Shown here piece by piece: positions 1 through 11,939 of a DNA stretch of 64,000 bases. Made by a program: the position numbers and the translations under genes. The stretch comes from Calonectria ilicicola (taxonomy: Eukaryota > Ascomycota > Sordariomycetes > Hypocreales > Nectriaceae). Where the stretch lies: the NCBI GenBank assembly GCA_020809705.1, contig CP085831.1, positions 3,348,001-3,412,000 on the forward strand, in the 5' to 3' direction. The notes beneath the pieces were generated by a model. It had not been told where the DNA came from and ran no database searches. It saw nothing but the letters and a program-made list of their open reading frames with translations. Numbering within the stretch: position 1 is the first letter of the stretch; every line of letters starts with the position of its first letter.

Positions 1-1579
1 CAAGCCAGAATCTAAAACTATCCAACATGGATGGCAAAGCTGGGGGCATGAGATTTATTACTCATTATTGACACTGTACACAACTGCCGTCTTTGTGCTT
101 ATGTTCTGGTTGGAATAAAACACAACAAAATTAAAGGACTTCAATGGTAATCGATAATTCAACAAACACTGGCCTTGAATACTTCTACACTGGCCCCGAT
201 ATTTTCTATCACAAGGCAATATCTGCTTTGGTTATTAATAGAGAAACCGATAGAGCGGTAAAATCTCTGTTAATTGAGCACATGATACAAGCTCTTTGAA
301 CGCACGAATATATACTATCATTTTTCCCTTTTTTTTAAAAAAATAAATAAAAATGGATATCACCAATTTGACAGTCTTCTCATAGACATTTTGAGGCTAC
401 TTGGACAACTTTCAATGAATTTGGGCGGGTTTGGCGGCACTCATGACGAGGAACAGACTGGGAGTGACTTTGGGCTGCTGGAATGCGGCTCATAATTCGT
501 TACATAATCTAACCATTTTGCATCGCATAAATTGTACAATTCGCTGTGTACTCGCTTCTCAATCCAAAAAGAGAAAAATGGTTTCTGAAAGAGGTTCCGG
601 TTGGTAAAGCCGGTGTGGTCATGCATGTTCAGCTACGTTCGCGGTAGAGAACGATGAATCTCATTTACTGCTATAATTCCAATCCATCGAAGATGCTGAA
701 CACCTTCATATTCCAACTCTAGGACTTCATCAATTCTGTAGCCATCTAAGTAGAAGCGCTCATTCATGAGACGAGCGATGGAGCGATTCTGGCCTAGGGA
801 GAGTCTCGGCCTGATCCATGGTGTGACAGTTCTAGCTAAACCTGTGATGAGAAGTGAGTTAAAGATTTGACACGAGGAACACAGCTAGCAATCAAAGATA
901 AAAATAAATGGAGAAATACGGCCGCAAACGTAAACGGCGTCTTGAAGATGCTGACGTGGCAGGAAGTGGTTGGCACAAGTGAAAGTGCTATGATCGTGAG
1001 GAGCTCGAAGGCGAACAATTGCATGAAGAGCCGCAACAGGGCTGAGCGGAGAAGCTGGATAAGAGGGGCTGACAGAAGCAGTAGGTGTCAGTTGTCAGGT
1101 TGAAAATGGAACCAGGCCGCCAATCACATGCATCTCAAAATGCTTTCAAGTCAGACGACAGCACGCTTGGCGTCATGATGGAGAGCTAGTGCACCTATGA
1201 TGTGAAAGCCACCCACCAAGGTTCGATACCGATGTGACGCTTTGCTTCACACCTCGACCTTGATATTGGCCGAAGCTGCAGCTAGATAAATGGTGCGCCC
1301 GCAAGAGGCATGCAGCCGTTGTCAGCATTGCCAATTCAATACCACCAACCTTTTCAACCATTTCGACCTTGGTATCAACTGCCAAAATGTACACAAACTG
1401 ATGAGATGCGGCTGAAATCACATTCTTCGAAAAAGTATGGGAAAAAATGCCGTCACCGGTTAGTTTCATATGGACAATAAATAAAACGGATAATGACCTG
1501 GCATTACGGGCAAAAGTTGGACTTACAGTCACAGTCTCCAACTTGAACCACAAAAAAACACAGTTTCTTGGAAAACACA
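1..1579. other. left-edge intergenic region
   Basis: No convincing gene is seen here. It is AT-rich up to about 600. The reading frames on the minus strand at 836-1036 and 1173-1580 have no motif or codon pattern I recognise, and the second runs antisense to the dioxygenase leader. A short coding-like stretch at 633-830 is listed separately. The last few hundred bases should hold the promoter of the dioxygenase gene starting at 1580. Confidence 0.5.
633..830 (-). pseudogene. possible coding remnant, unknown family
   Basis: Read on the minus strand, this stretch gives about 65 codons open to a TAG, with a composition that looks protein-like (acidic/aromatic, for example RIDEVLELEYEGVQHLRWIG). 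It has no start of its own, no domain I recognise and no clear upstream exon. It may be the 3' end of a decayed gene or simply a chance open frame. Confidence 0.2.
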
Positions 1580-3081
1580 ATGCCTCATATAGCTAGTGGG
1601 CGCGATACCACCCTCCTGCAGCTGCAGTACCTCACCGACTCTCTCGGTCTGCATCGGAGGTATCTCGAGGAAGATGATGACCAGGACGTCAATGGGCTCG
1701 TGTCCATGGATGCTACCATCGATGAGCTGATTGGACTCCCCAAGCCTATCCCCGTCACGTCTTACGAGCCAATAAAGCGTCCAAACATTGAGTGGTACCC
1801 AGACTATGACACGTACCAGGCTCGCGTCGCAAGGCTTCAAAAACAGGCAGCCAGACGACCAAAGTCCCTCCCCAAGGGCTTCCCTGCTCACATATCAGCC
1901 CCGAGAGCCTGGTCTGGACAAGAATTTTCTCACCCAGACAGCTACGTGATAAATTTGTCTGTACAGGACATTGAAGAGATCAAGGCTGCCCTTGAGCACT
2001 TCAAAGGTATGTCCCAAAAAGTTCCATGGTTATGGATGAATGTTAACCTAAGCTCCCCTTGAGTCAGGCCTCGAAGGCGACAATGGACCGGATGCTGTGA
2101 CGGCCAAGACTTTTCCTCTACCCACAATCCAAGACAAACTAGCTGCCATCGCAGAAAACGTTCATAATGGGACAGGCTTTAATGTGCTGCGTGGCCTGGA
2201 CCCCACAGACTTCTCACCACTTGACAATGTCCTCATCTACCTTGGCATCACGGCCTACATCGCCGACATTCGTGGCTGCCAGGATTATGATGGCAGAATG
2301 ATTGTCCACATCAAGGACATTGAAAAAGAGCTCCCTGATGCCTCAGGTCGGCCATCGCCCTATACCAACCGTGCCCAAGTAAGTTAAGTGAACCGTGCGG
2401 GTATCGCCTCCAAATGACACATGCTGTAGCCTTTCCACACTGATATGTGCGATATTCTTGCCATGTATGTGCTTGACACGGCTGCGAGCGGTGGAGAAAG
2501 CCTGCTTGCATCCTCGGCTACCATCTACAATGAGATAGCCGCGTCTAGGCCAGATATAATACACGTCTTAGCCGACAATGGGTGGATCCATGACGAGTAT
2601 GCTGCCCGTACCATTCTTCTCTCTTGACCCTATTTTTGCTGACTACGGCAGGTTCAACAAGGCTGAACCAACTTGGATTAGCCGGCCGCTGCTGTACAAC
2701 TTTGACAAGCACGGCCCAAGCTTCCTTTACTCACGCCGTCCGCTCACAGGAGCTCCGTTTTCTCCCCATCATCCGAGAGTCCCTGCCATGACCGAGGAGC
2801 AGGCTGAAGCTCTTGATGCAGTTCACTTTAGCGCTGTCAAGAACCAGCTCATAGTTAAGCTACAACCTGGCGATATCGAGATCTTCAACAACCTCGCTCT
2901 ATTCCATGCTCGCAATGCCTTCACAGACCAGGATTTAGGACCCGATCCGCCGCGCCTCGTCCTAAATGATGACCCGGACATGACACCAAAGTCAACCTTA
3001 AATGGCACGCGGCATATGCTGCGCTTGTGGCTTAGGACCTCCGACAAGAATCTCGCCTGGGAGATGCCAGAACTACTCTAG
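1580..3081 (+). CDS. TauD/TfdA-family Fe(II)/2-oxoglutarate-dependent dioxygenase
   Basis: Four exons (1580-2006, 2068-2378, 2430-2596, 2652-3081) give 444 residues. All three introns are 51-61 nt. The iron-binding HxD is seen at the start of exon 3 (FHTDMCD, about H249/D251). The distal histidine is near residue 422 in GTRHMLRLWLR, and the arginines after it fit the 2-oxoglutarate carboxylate site. By family it should hydroxylate or oxidatively cleave a small carboxylated substrate in the cytosol, releasing CO2 and succinate. The substrate cannot be read from the sequence. ATG 1580 is chosen because it is the first ATG of the frame. The neighbour is a convergent zinc-cluster regulator, so the two may be functionally linked, but nothing proves it. 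All catalytic residues look intact. Confidence 0.88.
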
Positions 3082-3685
3082 CATAACGCGGAAGAAATCT
3101 ACAACAATAGCGAGGCCCGCAAGATTGCTCGATGGGACGTTCATCGAGCGCCCCCAATCAATCGGGTTCTGAAAAAGCACTTTAGGTGCTCCTAGACAGC
3201 TGAAACTTTCGCCTCCCTTCCCTTTTTCGTACTTCTTTCTGGAAGTCACCTTGGCCAATAGTTCAGCTGGCTGCTTATGGTGTTCAAGATGAGAGCTGCT
3301 ATAAAATATCCAGAGAAGTGGTACGTATAGCGAGATATCGACCAGTTTATACGATTGCGACAATTCAGGTTTGAAGATAATTTTGAAAGATTAAGATTTT
3401 AGTCTTTATTCAACTTTGTCTTGCAATACTGGGTAATTGCTTACTCAAGCTACATTCGCCGAGGCTCAATAATTTGTCCTGTCTGTCCTTAATGTTCTTG
3501 TTTCTTTCCATCTTCATCCCTGAGGGTCTTTTGTTTTCTTACCACCAGTTTAGGTCCAAATTGACAAATTATGCTACTACTGTGTCCCTTCATTTTGCAA
3601 CTTCGTTGCAAGATCAAATTATTACCTCGTTCTGTCTCATTGTATCCTCACCTAAGACCCGCAATTGGTAATCTGACGATCTTTT
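3082..3685. other. convergent intergenic spacer
   Basis: This spacer lies between the 3' ends of the dioxygenase (+) and the transcription factor (-). It is AT-rich from about 3360 onward. Short open frames at 3474-3671 and 3571-3822 have no recognisable content, and the second overlaps the last exon of the regulator antisense. It presumably holds both 3' UTRs and polyadenylation signals. Confidence 0.5.
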
Positions 3686-6468
3686 TCAAGGAGATTTTAT
3701 CCAGATATAAGTCAAGGGAGGTTTCCATTCTGCATCAAAAATTTGATGCGTCCAATACAAGTCCTTCTCATACCTTCGATTATCCTTCAAGTCTTGAAAA
3801 AGTGCACCTGAAATTGAATTAGCGTTTTGAAAATAAAACATTTGAGTAAGTTAGCAAGATATCCCTTCTTTTGGAATATTTAAGCTAACATGCCGGAAAT
3901 CCAAAGGCCTCACCTTTCTCAGACAGCATTTCCCGTGTTTCCTGGATAAACGCCTTTTCCTCATCACTGAGCTTCAAATCAGTTGAATCAGGTTGAAAAG
4001 GTATTGAGCCCTTCCAGACGAAATGAAAACGAGACAGGAGGGTTTTGCAAGTGTGAAACCACGCTTCTGCGAGTTTAACATCGGAATAGCGTCTCTATTT
4101 TTTACCATTAGCCTCATTCAGAAGCCCTATATCCAAACCGACGGGGCGGTTAGGGGCCTAGTAGTTCCTCACATTTATACCAAAAGACTTAGCGAACTTA
4201 TTCCCATGAGCAGCAGCCCATTCGGCATGGTTCAGTAGAATGTAGATTGTCAAGTAACAGTCGAACCAATTCTCGGGCCGGTGTTCCTTTATTACGCGAA
4301 TGAGCCTGGCTAAAAGCCTTGCCTTCAAGGGCTCGAGAGTGAGTTGGATCACAATCTGATCAAGATTCACGTCCATCATCGGTGTCACGGGGACAGAGCC
4401 AAACCAAGGGCTGTCAGGGTCCTCAGGAGCAGACACACCTAGCGTGTCATGTCCGCAGATAGTCCATGGTATCTCAATGACCCGACAGTACGCCCACAAG
4501 TCCAATGCCATGTTCGTAATCGAATCCTGTATTACATGGTCAGTTTAATTCCATCTATGCGTACTATAGAAATACTAACAGGATTCTTGCTTGCATAGGA
4601 AATCGCGTATTGAAACGTGCTCCAAGTTACACCCGGCTGAGTACTCAGTCGTTCCAGGTATTTGTTGCGTGTTTCAGAGAGGTAATCCTTCATGTTGGCT
4701 ATGACTTTGTGTATATCAGTGAGGCCATAACATGGCATTTTCATCTCATATTGATCCCCGTTTTGGTTTCGTTCAACATGATTCACCTTGTCTCCTGGTT
4801 TCTCCTCGAACTCGGCAACGTACACGGTAAGACTTGGACCAGATATCTGCTTAAGTTCTAGCGTTCTAAACTTTCCCGACTCTGAGCCTTTCTCGATTCG
4901 AAGGCCTTCGATTGGTTGATAAACCTCACTACGTTTGAAATGAAGGGGGCTCCCTGAGCTGGGTCCTGTGATGAAAGATTTTTGTAAGTCTTTGTTCGTA
5001 CGAAGGCTGGTTACATGAAGATAAAAGCTACCCTTTCTAAAGAAGATGCATTCGTCTATTTCCGATCTGAAACAGGGGATCCTCGGTATACCCTTGTATG
5101 TCCTAGACAAGCATGGCGTACAAAGCTCGTAAAGAGACTTTCCATGGCCATCGCACTAGACAAAGTCAGCAATTGATACGTAAATCAATCATTAGCTGCC
5201 AGAGTACCTTTTTCTTTCCAACGTGGCATGATATGCAGGCCCTAAACTTTCGACACCTAACGACCTCCTTCTTCTTAGCTGGCGAGTATGCGGCTTTCGG
5301 TTTACGGTCGGAGGTCCCCAGAGTTATCTCTCTGCCTATCTCGACATTGTCATTGCATCGACGGACAACGCGAGTCGTCTGAAGGAATCAGAATTACTAG
5401 AGTTATGTGCACTTGAAAGTCAGGACACTGACCTCGGAGTCCCCAAGTTCTATTGGCCTTTTCGTTTTTTTTATTGTGCGATATTCTTGGCCGTAAGGCA
5501 CAAACTGGTATTTCATTTCGACTTGTGATTCGGGTTCGGGGTTGGACCGGGGCGAGCCAGATGTTTTAAAAGTCGGCACTGCGCTTGATAGCCAAAAATT
5601 AGAAGTGATCGGGGATTTACCAGGTGAGTCATTTTGAGCAGAGGCTTTTCGTAAAGTCTCTTCTTCGGGATGGAAGGTACCGATCGCGTTTTGGTCCGGA
5701 TCCCTGGTGAGCGCGAGTGTGGATGCATGTCCCGAATTCAAGTCATGAGATGGATTACACAGCGTCTATCAGAGTGGCATCGTTAGTAGACACTCTTGCC
5801 TCGACGCAGAATCCTATCCATACTTGGTCCGGTACAAATGCCCTCGATGAGAGTGATGCCAAGATCTGATATTCTGGAAAGAGGCTCATTGACACTGATC
5901 GGGTTGAGAGACAGGGGTTAAATTCACGAGATGGAATCAACTGCCCCACACTTCCATCTGGCTGGTCTAGTAGACCCGCGGTAAATGTATGCGGCTCTGA
6001 ATAGTTCATGGATTGGCAATTAGGCGCAGCCCAGGGAATAACGAGCGACGCTGCATGAGTACTTTGACCAGGATATGTCGGGGAGATTGGAAGCACGCCT
6101 AAACCTGCGAGCTGCAGCTGCGTCGTTGCATCAAGCAGTGCGAACGGATTTGACACAGGTCTCGACGACCAGAACACCGGATCATCAACCTTCAGTGCAT
6201 CAACGGGAAACGCGGAAGCTCCGGGGTTATTACTGATGCCCAAACCCGAGAAATCATTCTGCTGGGATGTGAGGTACGACTCGCCTTGGATGTTTTTGTC
6301 GGAATATCGATAGTCGTAATGAGCAGCTCGAGCTTGGATTGACGCGTACGCGGCATCGATTCCCAAGTTTTCTGGCCCCAAAGGTGCGCAAGATAAGCCG
6401 AAATCCGCAGCGACTCCAGTGGGGAAAGGAGGTGCAGACCAACGTAGTTGGTCCCAAGTGTCCTCCAT
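3686..6468 (-). CDS. zinc-cluster (Zn2Cys6-type) fungal transcription factor
   Basis: Seven exons (6468-5759, 5703-5433, 5378-5208, 5155-4580, 4526-4173, 4094-3914, 3807-3686) total 2,385 nt, or 794 residues. The DNA-binding module is internal rather than N-terminal. Cysteines fall at about 375, 378, 385, 396, 399 and 412 (C-X2-C-X6-C-X10-C-X2-C-X12-C), followed by a basic stretch. An intron splits the module after the third lysine of the GKKK segment. The preceding ~320 residues are Ser/Pro-rich and low in structure. The C-terminal half carries features I associate with this fungal regulator subclass: SKNP..ALDLW, the ENWFDCYLTIYILLNHA helix, a WFHTCKTLLSRFHF segment and an acidic/aromatic tail. 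The last two exons are short and easy to miss, since stopping at the TAG near 4158 loses about 100 residues. Targets are unknown. The nearest candidates are the convergent dioxygenase and genes to the right. Confidence 0.85.
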
Positions 6469-7878
6469 GTTCGCAGAAAATGTGGTGATCTGCAGAAAAG
6501 CACTGGCGCGAACCAAGAAAAAACGAAGATCAACGATGGCGAGGTCCCATCGGATTTGTCGACATCAGAGCAGGTCACACATGTTGTTTAAATATCAGCC
6601 CAACGGGGTGTGCATCTGATGGACACACCAGGCCTGTAGTGCCTGATCGGGACTTTGTCCTACCTCACCACCATAGTGATGTTCGGGGCCGAAGGGTGGC
6701 AAATTTGATATGTATCATGAATTCAACCGTACTTGGGGGCCTCATTCGCTAACCTGCCAACACATACAGAGAAGCCGGCGGATCTGCCTTGTGCCGTGCG
6801 TATCCACCAAAGTCCAATGGGAGCCAGAGTCCCCAGCAGCACTCCCAGATTGACATGATGAAAACCACTCTGCATGGTATTACTTTATAGATATATCATC
6901 ATGGGGAATTATTTGTACGGATAGGAGCTGTAAATGTTTATTTTACATGCTCATTTTACACAAGCGGTAGGAAATTCCACGTTGCAAAAATAGGCCATCA
7001 GAGCGAGAATACCACACCTTAAAATGAGGTCAGATTCTACAGCAGAAGGAAGCGGCCGCTTACCACCCATCCCTGTCGGATGTCAGCAGCGAAAAAAAAA
7101 AGAAAAAAGTCTGAGCCACCTTGCGGGGTAATGAAAGCAACCATATTGGAATCGGGGTACTGTGTCGAATCAAGTAAAAGAAGAAACGTCTCAAACTGTC
7201 TAAATATTCACCCCGGCTGCCAATGGGTTGGTCGGCTAGCTATAGAGAGCATGACATCGACTCAACTAGCCCTTTTTCTTTCCCCAGCACGGCTTGTGAA
7301 TACAGAAAAGTAAATGGGGGCGTAATGTGGAGGCTCTGTCGCAAACGATGCGATCCTGCGGGTCAGACGGGTATGTAATAGCGTATGATGAGCGATGAAG
7401 AACATGAGAGGTGAGGCCGCCGTGGCTGTTCTGGGGCCAGGTCAGTGAAACATCCTCCTCGTAGTCAAAACCATTCACAGTGCTAACGGTCTAAGAATCC
7501 GTAAGCTTCCACGTCATCTACCAAACCAAACAATCGACCTGTCAAAAACTTTCTCCAAAGTCCCAGCCGTTGACTTGTCAGCTTACAGGCCGGCTTTGGC
7601 TGACCGTATTTCAAAAGAGGAATGGCGCAAATCCTCCACCTTTCCCCTTTGGAAAGCCGTATTTCCTTTTTAGGTCGAGATCGTCGGTGCCAATCTTGGT
7701 TATACAGGTGGTTGAAACTATCGCCTTTTTGAATCATCATGGTTGAAGTACAAAGTCTTGCTCAAGAAGATTGATAAATTAGCCGCAATAGTTTTTCCAA
7801 TTTCAATTCTTATTCAAGAACACATTCATCAAAATATCTTATATTTTCTCCAGTTTAACTATTGAAATAGCATCATCC
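6469..7878. promoter_or_regulatory. divergent intergenic region, regulator / acetyltransferase
   Basis: About 1.4 kb lies between two divergently transcribed genes, so it should contain both promoters. Frames at 6419-6619, 7080-7313 and 7483-7740 are short, low in complexity or antisense and have no recognised motif. A purine-rich run is at about 7088-7110. I see no clear operator repeats. Confidence 0.5.
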
Positions 7879-8625
7879 ATGGACAATCAATACTCCATAC
7901 GAGAAGCTACCCTGGAGGACCTTGATCAGATTGTAAATGTTGTCTTGGTGTCCATGCAACATGATCCTCAATGGAATTATCGTTTTGTGCACAAAGAAGA
8001 ATATCCTGAAGATCACCATAAATACACACGTCTTCTTTTCGAGCAATTTATTTCTCCAGTAAACGATGACTGGCTCGTGGTGCTCGCTGAAACCAAAGAT
8101 GCTGGCTACAACATGATTGTTGGATTTTCGGTGTGGGATCGTTCATACATCAAGAAGAAACAATTCGGATCTAGCTACGAGCCACAGAATCGTATGACAT
8201 ATGATGTAGGCCCTGGAAAATGCAAGAACTGTGACTGATCAAGTATAGCAATGGCAGTAGTGGCGAATGCGGGGGGGTCCAATCGAAGAGACGTTGCACC
8301 ACGACGACAGGCTCGTTTTCGAGCTATGAGCGATTATGAAAAGGTGCACTTTTTTAATGAGTATGGTGATCAGAAACTGCATTTACAAATCCTGGGGGTA
8401 CACCCATCTCACTGGAGACGCAAAGCCGGCACAAAGCTCGTACGCTGGGGCATGAACAAGGCCGGAGCGGACCAAGTGCCTGTGACTTTAATGGCTGGTT
8501 CGGTTGGCTTCAAATTATACTCAAGTTTGGGATTTAAACACATCGGCAATTCCATCACCCAGGTTCCAGGAGAGGAAGAAATGGTTGATGCTGAAGCAAT
8601 GGTTTATCAGTGCCAGCCGAGCTAG
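7879..8625 (+). CDS. GNAT-family N-acetyltransferase
   Basis: Two exons (7879-8191 and 8249-8625) joined across a 57-nt intron give 229 residues. The start region YSIREATLEDLDQI is the usual first strand and helix of GNAT proteins. The core follows in exon 2: a LGVHPSHWRRKAGTKLVRWG segment matching the V-x-P-x-x-x-x-R/Q-x-x-G-x-A/G acetyl-CoA pyrophosphate loop, and a late GFKLYSSLGFKHIG strand typical of motif B. It should transfer an acetyl group from acetyl-CoA to an amine. Such standalone fungal GNATs act on small amines, antibiotics or proteins, and the acceptor is not predictable here. The insert between the two halves is rich in Arg/Asn/Gly and probably a loop. It is divergent from the zinc-cluster regulator. 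Confidence 0.82.
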
Positions 8626-9307
8626 CAGCTCTTGGAGGATGTGCTTGGAATCAAATACAACGGAACCATCTATTATTATACTTTGTTAAAATATTTTCTC
8701 GATTGTTTCTCATTCTCTTCTTTCTATACTCTATCTGGGAGTGTCTAGATTGATCTGGCCGGTCTACATCATGCTGGTTACTGTCGCGGGCTAATTGTGA
8801 TTCCATAACAGCGAAGGATTCATACGAATCAATCTCGGATCCACCGGAGTATTTTTACGGTGACCGAAAAAAACCCAAAAAAATTATTCACCAGCCTCCG
8901 CTTACCATCGTGCTGCTGCTTTGGGCTGACCACATTTCCTTTTTCGGGTACCAGCCCGAGAGCGACGATCATACTGAATTTAGTCGAGCGGCTATACTCT
9001 TTTTGTCTTGCCGTTTTCTCAATTCATCTGACCGTAATTCATATTCAGTCCCAGTGATTTAAATCGTAGTACACTTTCTACAGTGCCAAGAAGACGCAAT
9101 TCTATAAAAAAAAAGAGCAGGAGGCGATAATTTTCTGCCCCAACGTGGCGCCGTAGGAGGAACCTCTCCAAATATAAAATGGGGGCGCACCGTTGCTGCC
9201 ATCCACTCCCGTTCTAGAGTCAGCATCGTGTAATATTAGCGCACGAGTTTCTTTTCCATTGGGTCATTTCCAAATCGATCTATTTATGTATCAGGGGGGT
9301 CGTGAAT
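8626..9307. other. intergenic region
   Basis: AT-rich tail of the acetyltransferase followed by the possible promoter of the small two-exon candidate. The frame at 8860-9057 has no recognised content. An A-rich tract is at about 9105-9115. Confidence 0.45.
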
Positions 9308-9600
9308 ATGGCTTCCGAGAAGTCGTCATCGGAAACAAAATTGCCGAAGCCTCAGCGAGGTAGCTCGAGCAGGATAATCAAGAAGCGCAAAATAAAACGG
9401 TACGTCTCTTTTAATGCGAAGAGGAGCCTTTATGCAAAAACTGACATGGCATGACAAGCCCACATAATGGGATCGAGATAGAACTCAAGAATCTCCAGGA
9501 AGAGCGACTACTCTGCTGGATCAACAAATCCATTTGTGAAGATCCATGGAGCCCCTTGCGATTGCATTCCCGTACGTCAGGCCTGAGCCCCAGGTTTTAG
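9308..9600 (+). CDS. possible small basic protein, two exons, hypothetical
   Basis: An ATG at 9308 opens exon 1 (9308-9399). A consensus donor GTACGT and a CTGAC branch point precede an AAG acceptor at 9458, and exon 2 (9459-9600) stays open to a TAG. The product would be 77 residues with a basic N-terminal block (RIIKKRKIKR) followed by an amphipathic, leucine-containing helix (IEIELKNLQEERLLCWI). This order of a basic patch then a helix resembles a nucleic-acid-binding or bZIP-like fragment, but it is too short to assign. The correct phase across a plausible intron is the only support. It could also be chance or the start of a longer gene whose later exons I did not find. Confidence 0.35.
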
Positions 9601-9929
9601 TAATACTAAATTCGGTCACTGAGTCTACTCGCAAATTATATCAGGGAGATGAAAATTTCTCATAGCAAGGTTCGGGAGTGACTGACTGAAAGCACTGTGG
9701 TAATTATTTCGACATCACTGGTTAAGTTTGGTTGGGATTTAAAACAAAGAAGGTCTGGGAACCCCGTAACTGAAGCGGAGCCAACAGAGCACCTACCAGA
9801 ACCATTATTTTTGGCGTTGCATTCTACTAGATATACCCACTGAGAATTTAGAAGATACAAATAATTGGAAAGAAAGTCCCATTTGCATAGTAGCCTAAAC
9901 TTTGTCTGCGAGTCTCTAAAGACGCTATC
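9601..9929. other. intergenic spacer
   Basis: Short AT-rich stretch between the small candidate gene (+) and the 3' end of the MFS permease (-). The only open frame is a 66-codon one with no recognised motif. Probably 3' UTR sequence. Confidence 0.45.
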
Positions 9930-11521
9930 TTAAATAATGTACCTAAAACCATTGAGCACAGCTCGTCTGGCGTCTTGATCCAGAGCTTGCATGGCAACTT
10001 CGTTGTCAACGTCAACTTCCCGCTGCAGTCTGTCGAACTTTTCGTTCGCTCGTTTTAATGACTGCCTCAAACCCAGAATGCATGCTAATCCCAAAACTTG
10101 AAAGGCTAGTAGGCAGCCCCATGACTCGCGAAAATATGGCTCATACTTGTCCAACCAAAAATAATTGGCGAATAGAGAGGCACAATTTGCACAGGTATTT
10201 GCAATGCCAATAGAAGCGGCACGCTTTAGCCGTGGCTGCACAATTGTGGATGACAGCCAAGGATAAGTAGTAGAATAAATGCCAAAAGTTCCCGCGCTAA
10301 CAAAGAACGTCATTGCATACCGTGGCCAACGCTGCGTTGTCAGCACGATCATGACGATGGTAGCAACAAGCGTCACCAATCCCGAGATCAAGGCATGCGG
10401 AGAACGTTTCTGGCGCCTATCCGCGTCCCACGCAAAGCCCAGTGCCCAGATGAATGCGAAAAAGTATGGTGGTGCTGTGAGGAGTAGCACAGTCGTGTTA
10501 TTCTTGAAGCCGATTGTCTGGATAAGTGTCGGGAAGAAATGTGAGAAGGAGATGGACGCAGTAGTTGCCATTTGAAGACAAGCAAAAAGCCAAGTCCGGT
10601 AATCTCGGGCGGCCGAGAAAATTGCCTGCTTAATGGTTGTATCTTCTTCGCCAATGATTTCCTCGCTGCCAGCATCAACAGCAAGACGTCCCTGTGCCAC
10701 AACCTTTTCCTCCTCCGAAAGCCATCTAGTAGTTCCGGGGTAGTCAGGTAGCAGAAAGAAGGCTGCTACACCCACAAACACTGTCGCAATGCCTTCGAGA
10801 ATGAATAGCCATCGCCAAGCTGCAAGTCTAGTGACTCCGCTCATGCCAGACAAAATTCCGGCAGAAATGAGACCAGCGAAACAATTGGATAAAAGTAAAC
10901 CGCAAATAAGAAGAGCCATCCTAATTCCGAGCTCACGTTTCGTATACCAACAACTCAAATAGTAAATGGCGCTGGGGAAGAATGGTGCCTCTACCAGTCC
11001 AAGGATGAAGCGAACCGTAAGTAGACCAGCGGGGCTGGACACAGCTCCAGTGCAGCCACTGACAAACGCCCAGAGAATAATTGTGCATGGCTACTTGATG
11101 TTAGCATACCTGGCTTGGAAAAATCTTTGTGCATTTTGTAACTGACCAATAGTACATGGGGCTGTAGACGTGCCATCATCAAAGTGGAGGGGAGTTGCAT
11201 TGCGATATATCCAGCGGAGAAGATGGAGATAGCAGTCTGGTATACAGCCCCCTTCACATGGGTATCTTCCTGTAAGCCATAGAGTCTGGCTTGAGTGATG
11301 GAATTACGGTCCAGATAGTTGAACAGGTAAATCGTGATGACCAGTGGGAGAATGCGAACATCAATTTTTCTCAGGAGTTGAGCCTCAGTCTGTTTGGAGA
11401 ACTCTGGCGTGTAAGACCGGTAAGTATCCAGCAATGTAACGGCCTTCCCAACATCCTCAATCTCTTCACCGCCATCTTTTGGAGGGCTTTTTTGCTGAAT
11501 GTCGTCGACCTGGACTGACAT
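9930..11521 (-). CDS. MFS transporter, Dal5-like anion:cation symporter family
   Basis: Two exons (11521-11147 and 11090-9930) with a 56-nt intron give 511 residues. About twelve hydrophobic segments are visible. The first is preceded by a RKIDVRILPLVITIYLFNYLDR segment, the signature of the fungal allantoate/nicotinate/phthalate permease group (anion:cation symporters). The matching AAWRWLFILEG follows TM4-6, and a cytosolic loop separates the halves (WLSEEEK). The C-terminal tail is charged. It should import a small organic anion at the plasma membrane with protons. Directly upstream are a lactonase-like amidohydrolase and a D-2-hydroxyacid dehydrogenase, which fits uptake followed by breakdown of a carboxylated or lactone compound. 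The real ligand is not deducible. The intron is at the expected place between TM2 and TM3. Confidence 0.9.
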
Positions 11522-11939
11522 GTTGGACGCTACAAGCTCAGGTTTGAAGGCGAAGGGGAGTGATTGAAACCAAGCTTGGGGTTGTTCAAGTCGCCCTGAT
11601 GTCTGATGCCTTTTATGAACGTCGAGAAGTCAGCCTACAGGCGACCACAGATTATCCCCGCATTCTCATCCGGGGTTAGGGTCGTAAGTTGGCGCTAGAA
11701 ACGCAAGACGGAACACCTCCGATGCCAGTGGGCCCTCAGGTCAGGACCAGCCCCGCATGTTATCTGTCATGGGAGCAAAATACACAAATCATAGAGCCGT
11801 TGGTCCTGGATGCATAAGGAAGGGTAAAATGCAACAAACTAAATGACTAGGGCAGGTAGCTAAGTGGCTCGCATTTGAGCTAGTACAGGCTGGCCAAGAC
11901 AAAACCTCGAGTTATTCATGAATACAATCCAAAATCCCT
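11522..11939. promoter_or_regulatory. promoter region of the MFS permease
   Basis: About 420 nt between the permease start and the 3' end of the upstream amidohydrolase. No clear TATA box or repeated half-site was seen. Single near-matches to CGG/CCG triplets occur (for example around 11665 and 11715), which is unremarkable. Confidence 0.45.

Noticed and set aside
1173..1891. Two minus-strand frames of 120-135 codons
   Set aside because: They are antisense to the leader and first exon of the dioxygenase and have no family features.
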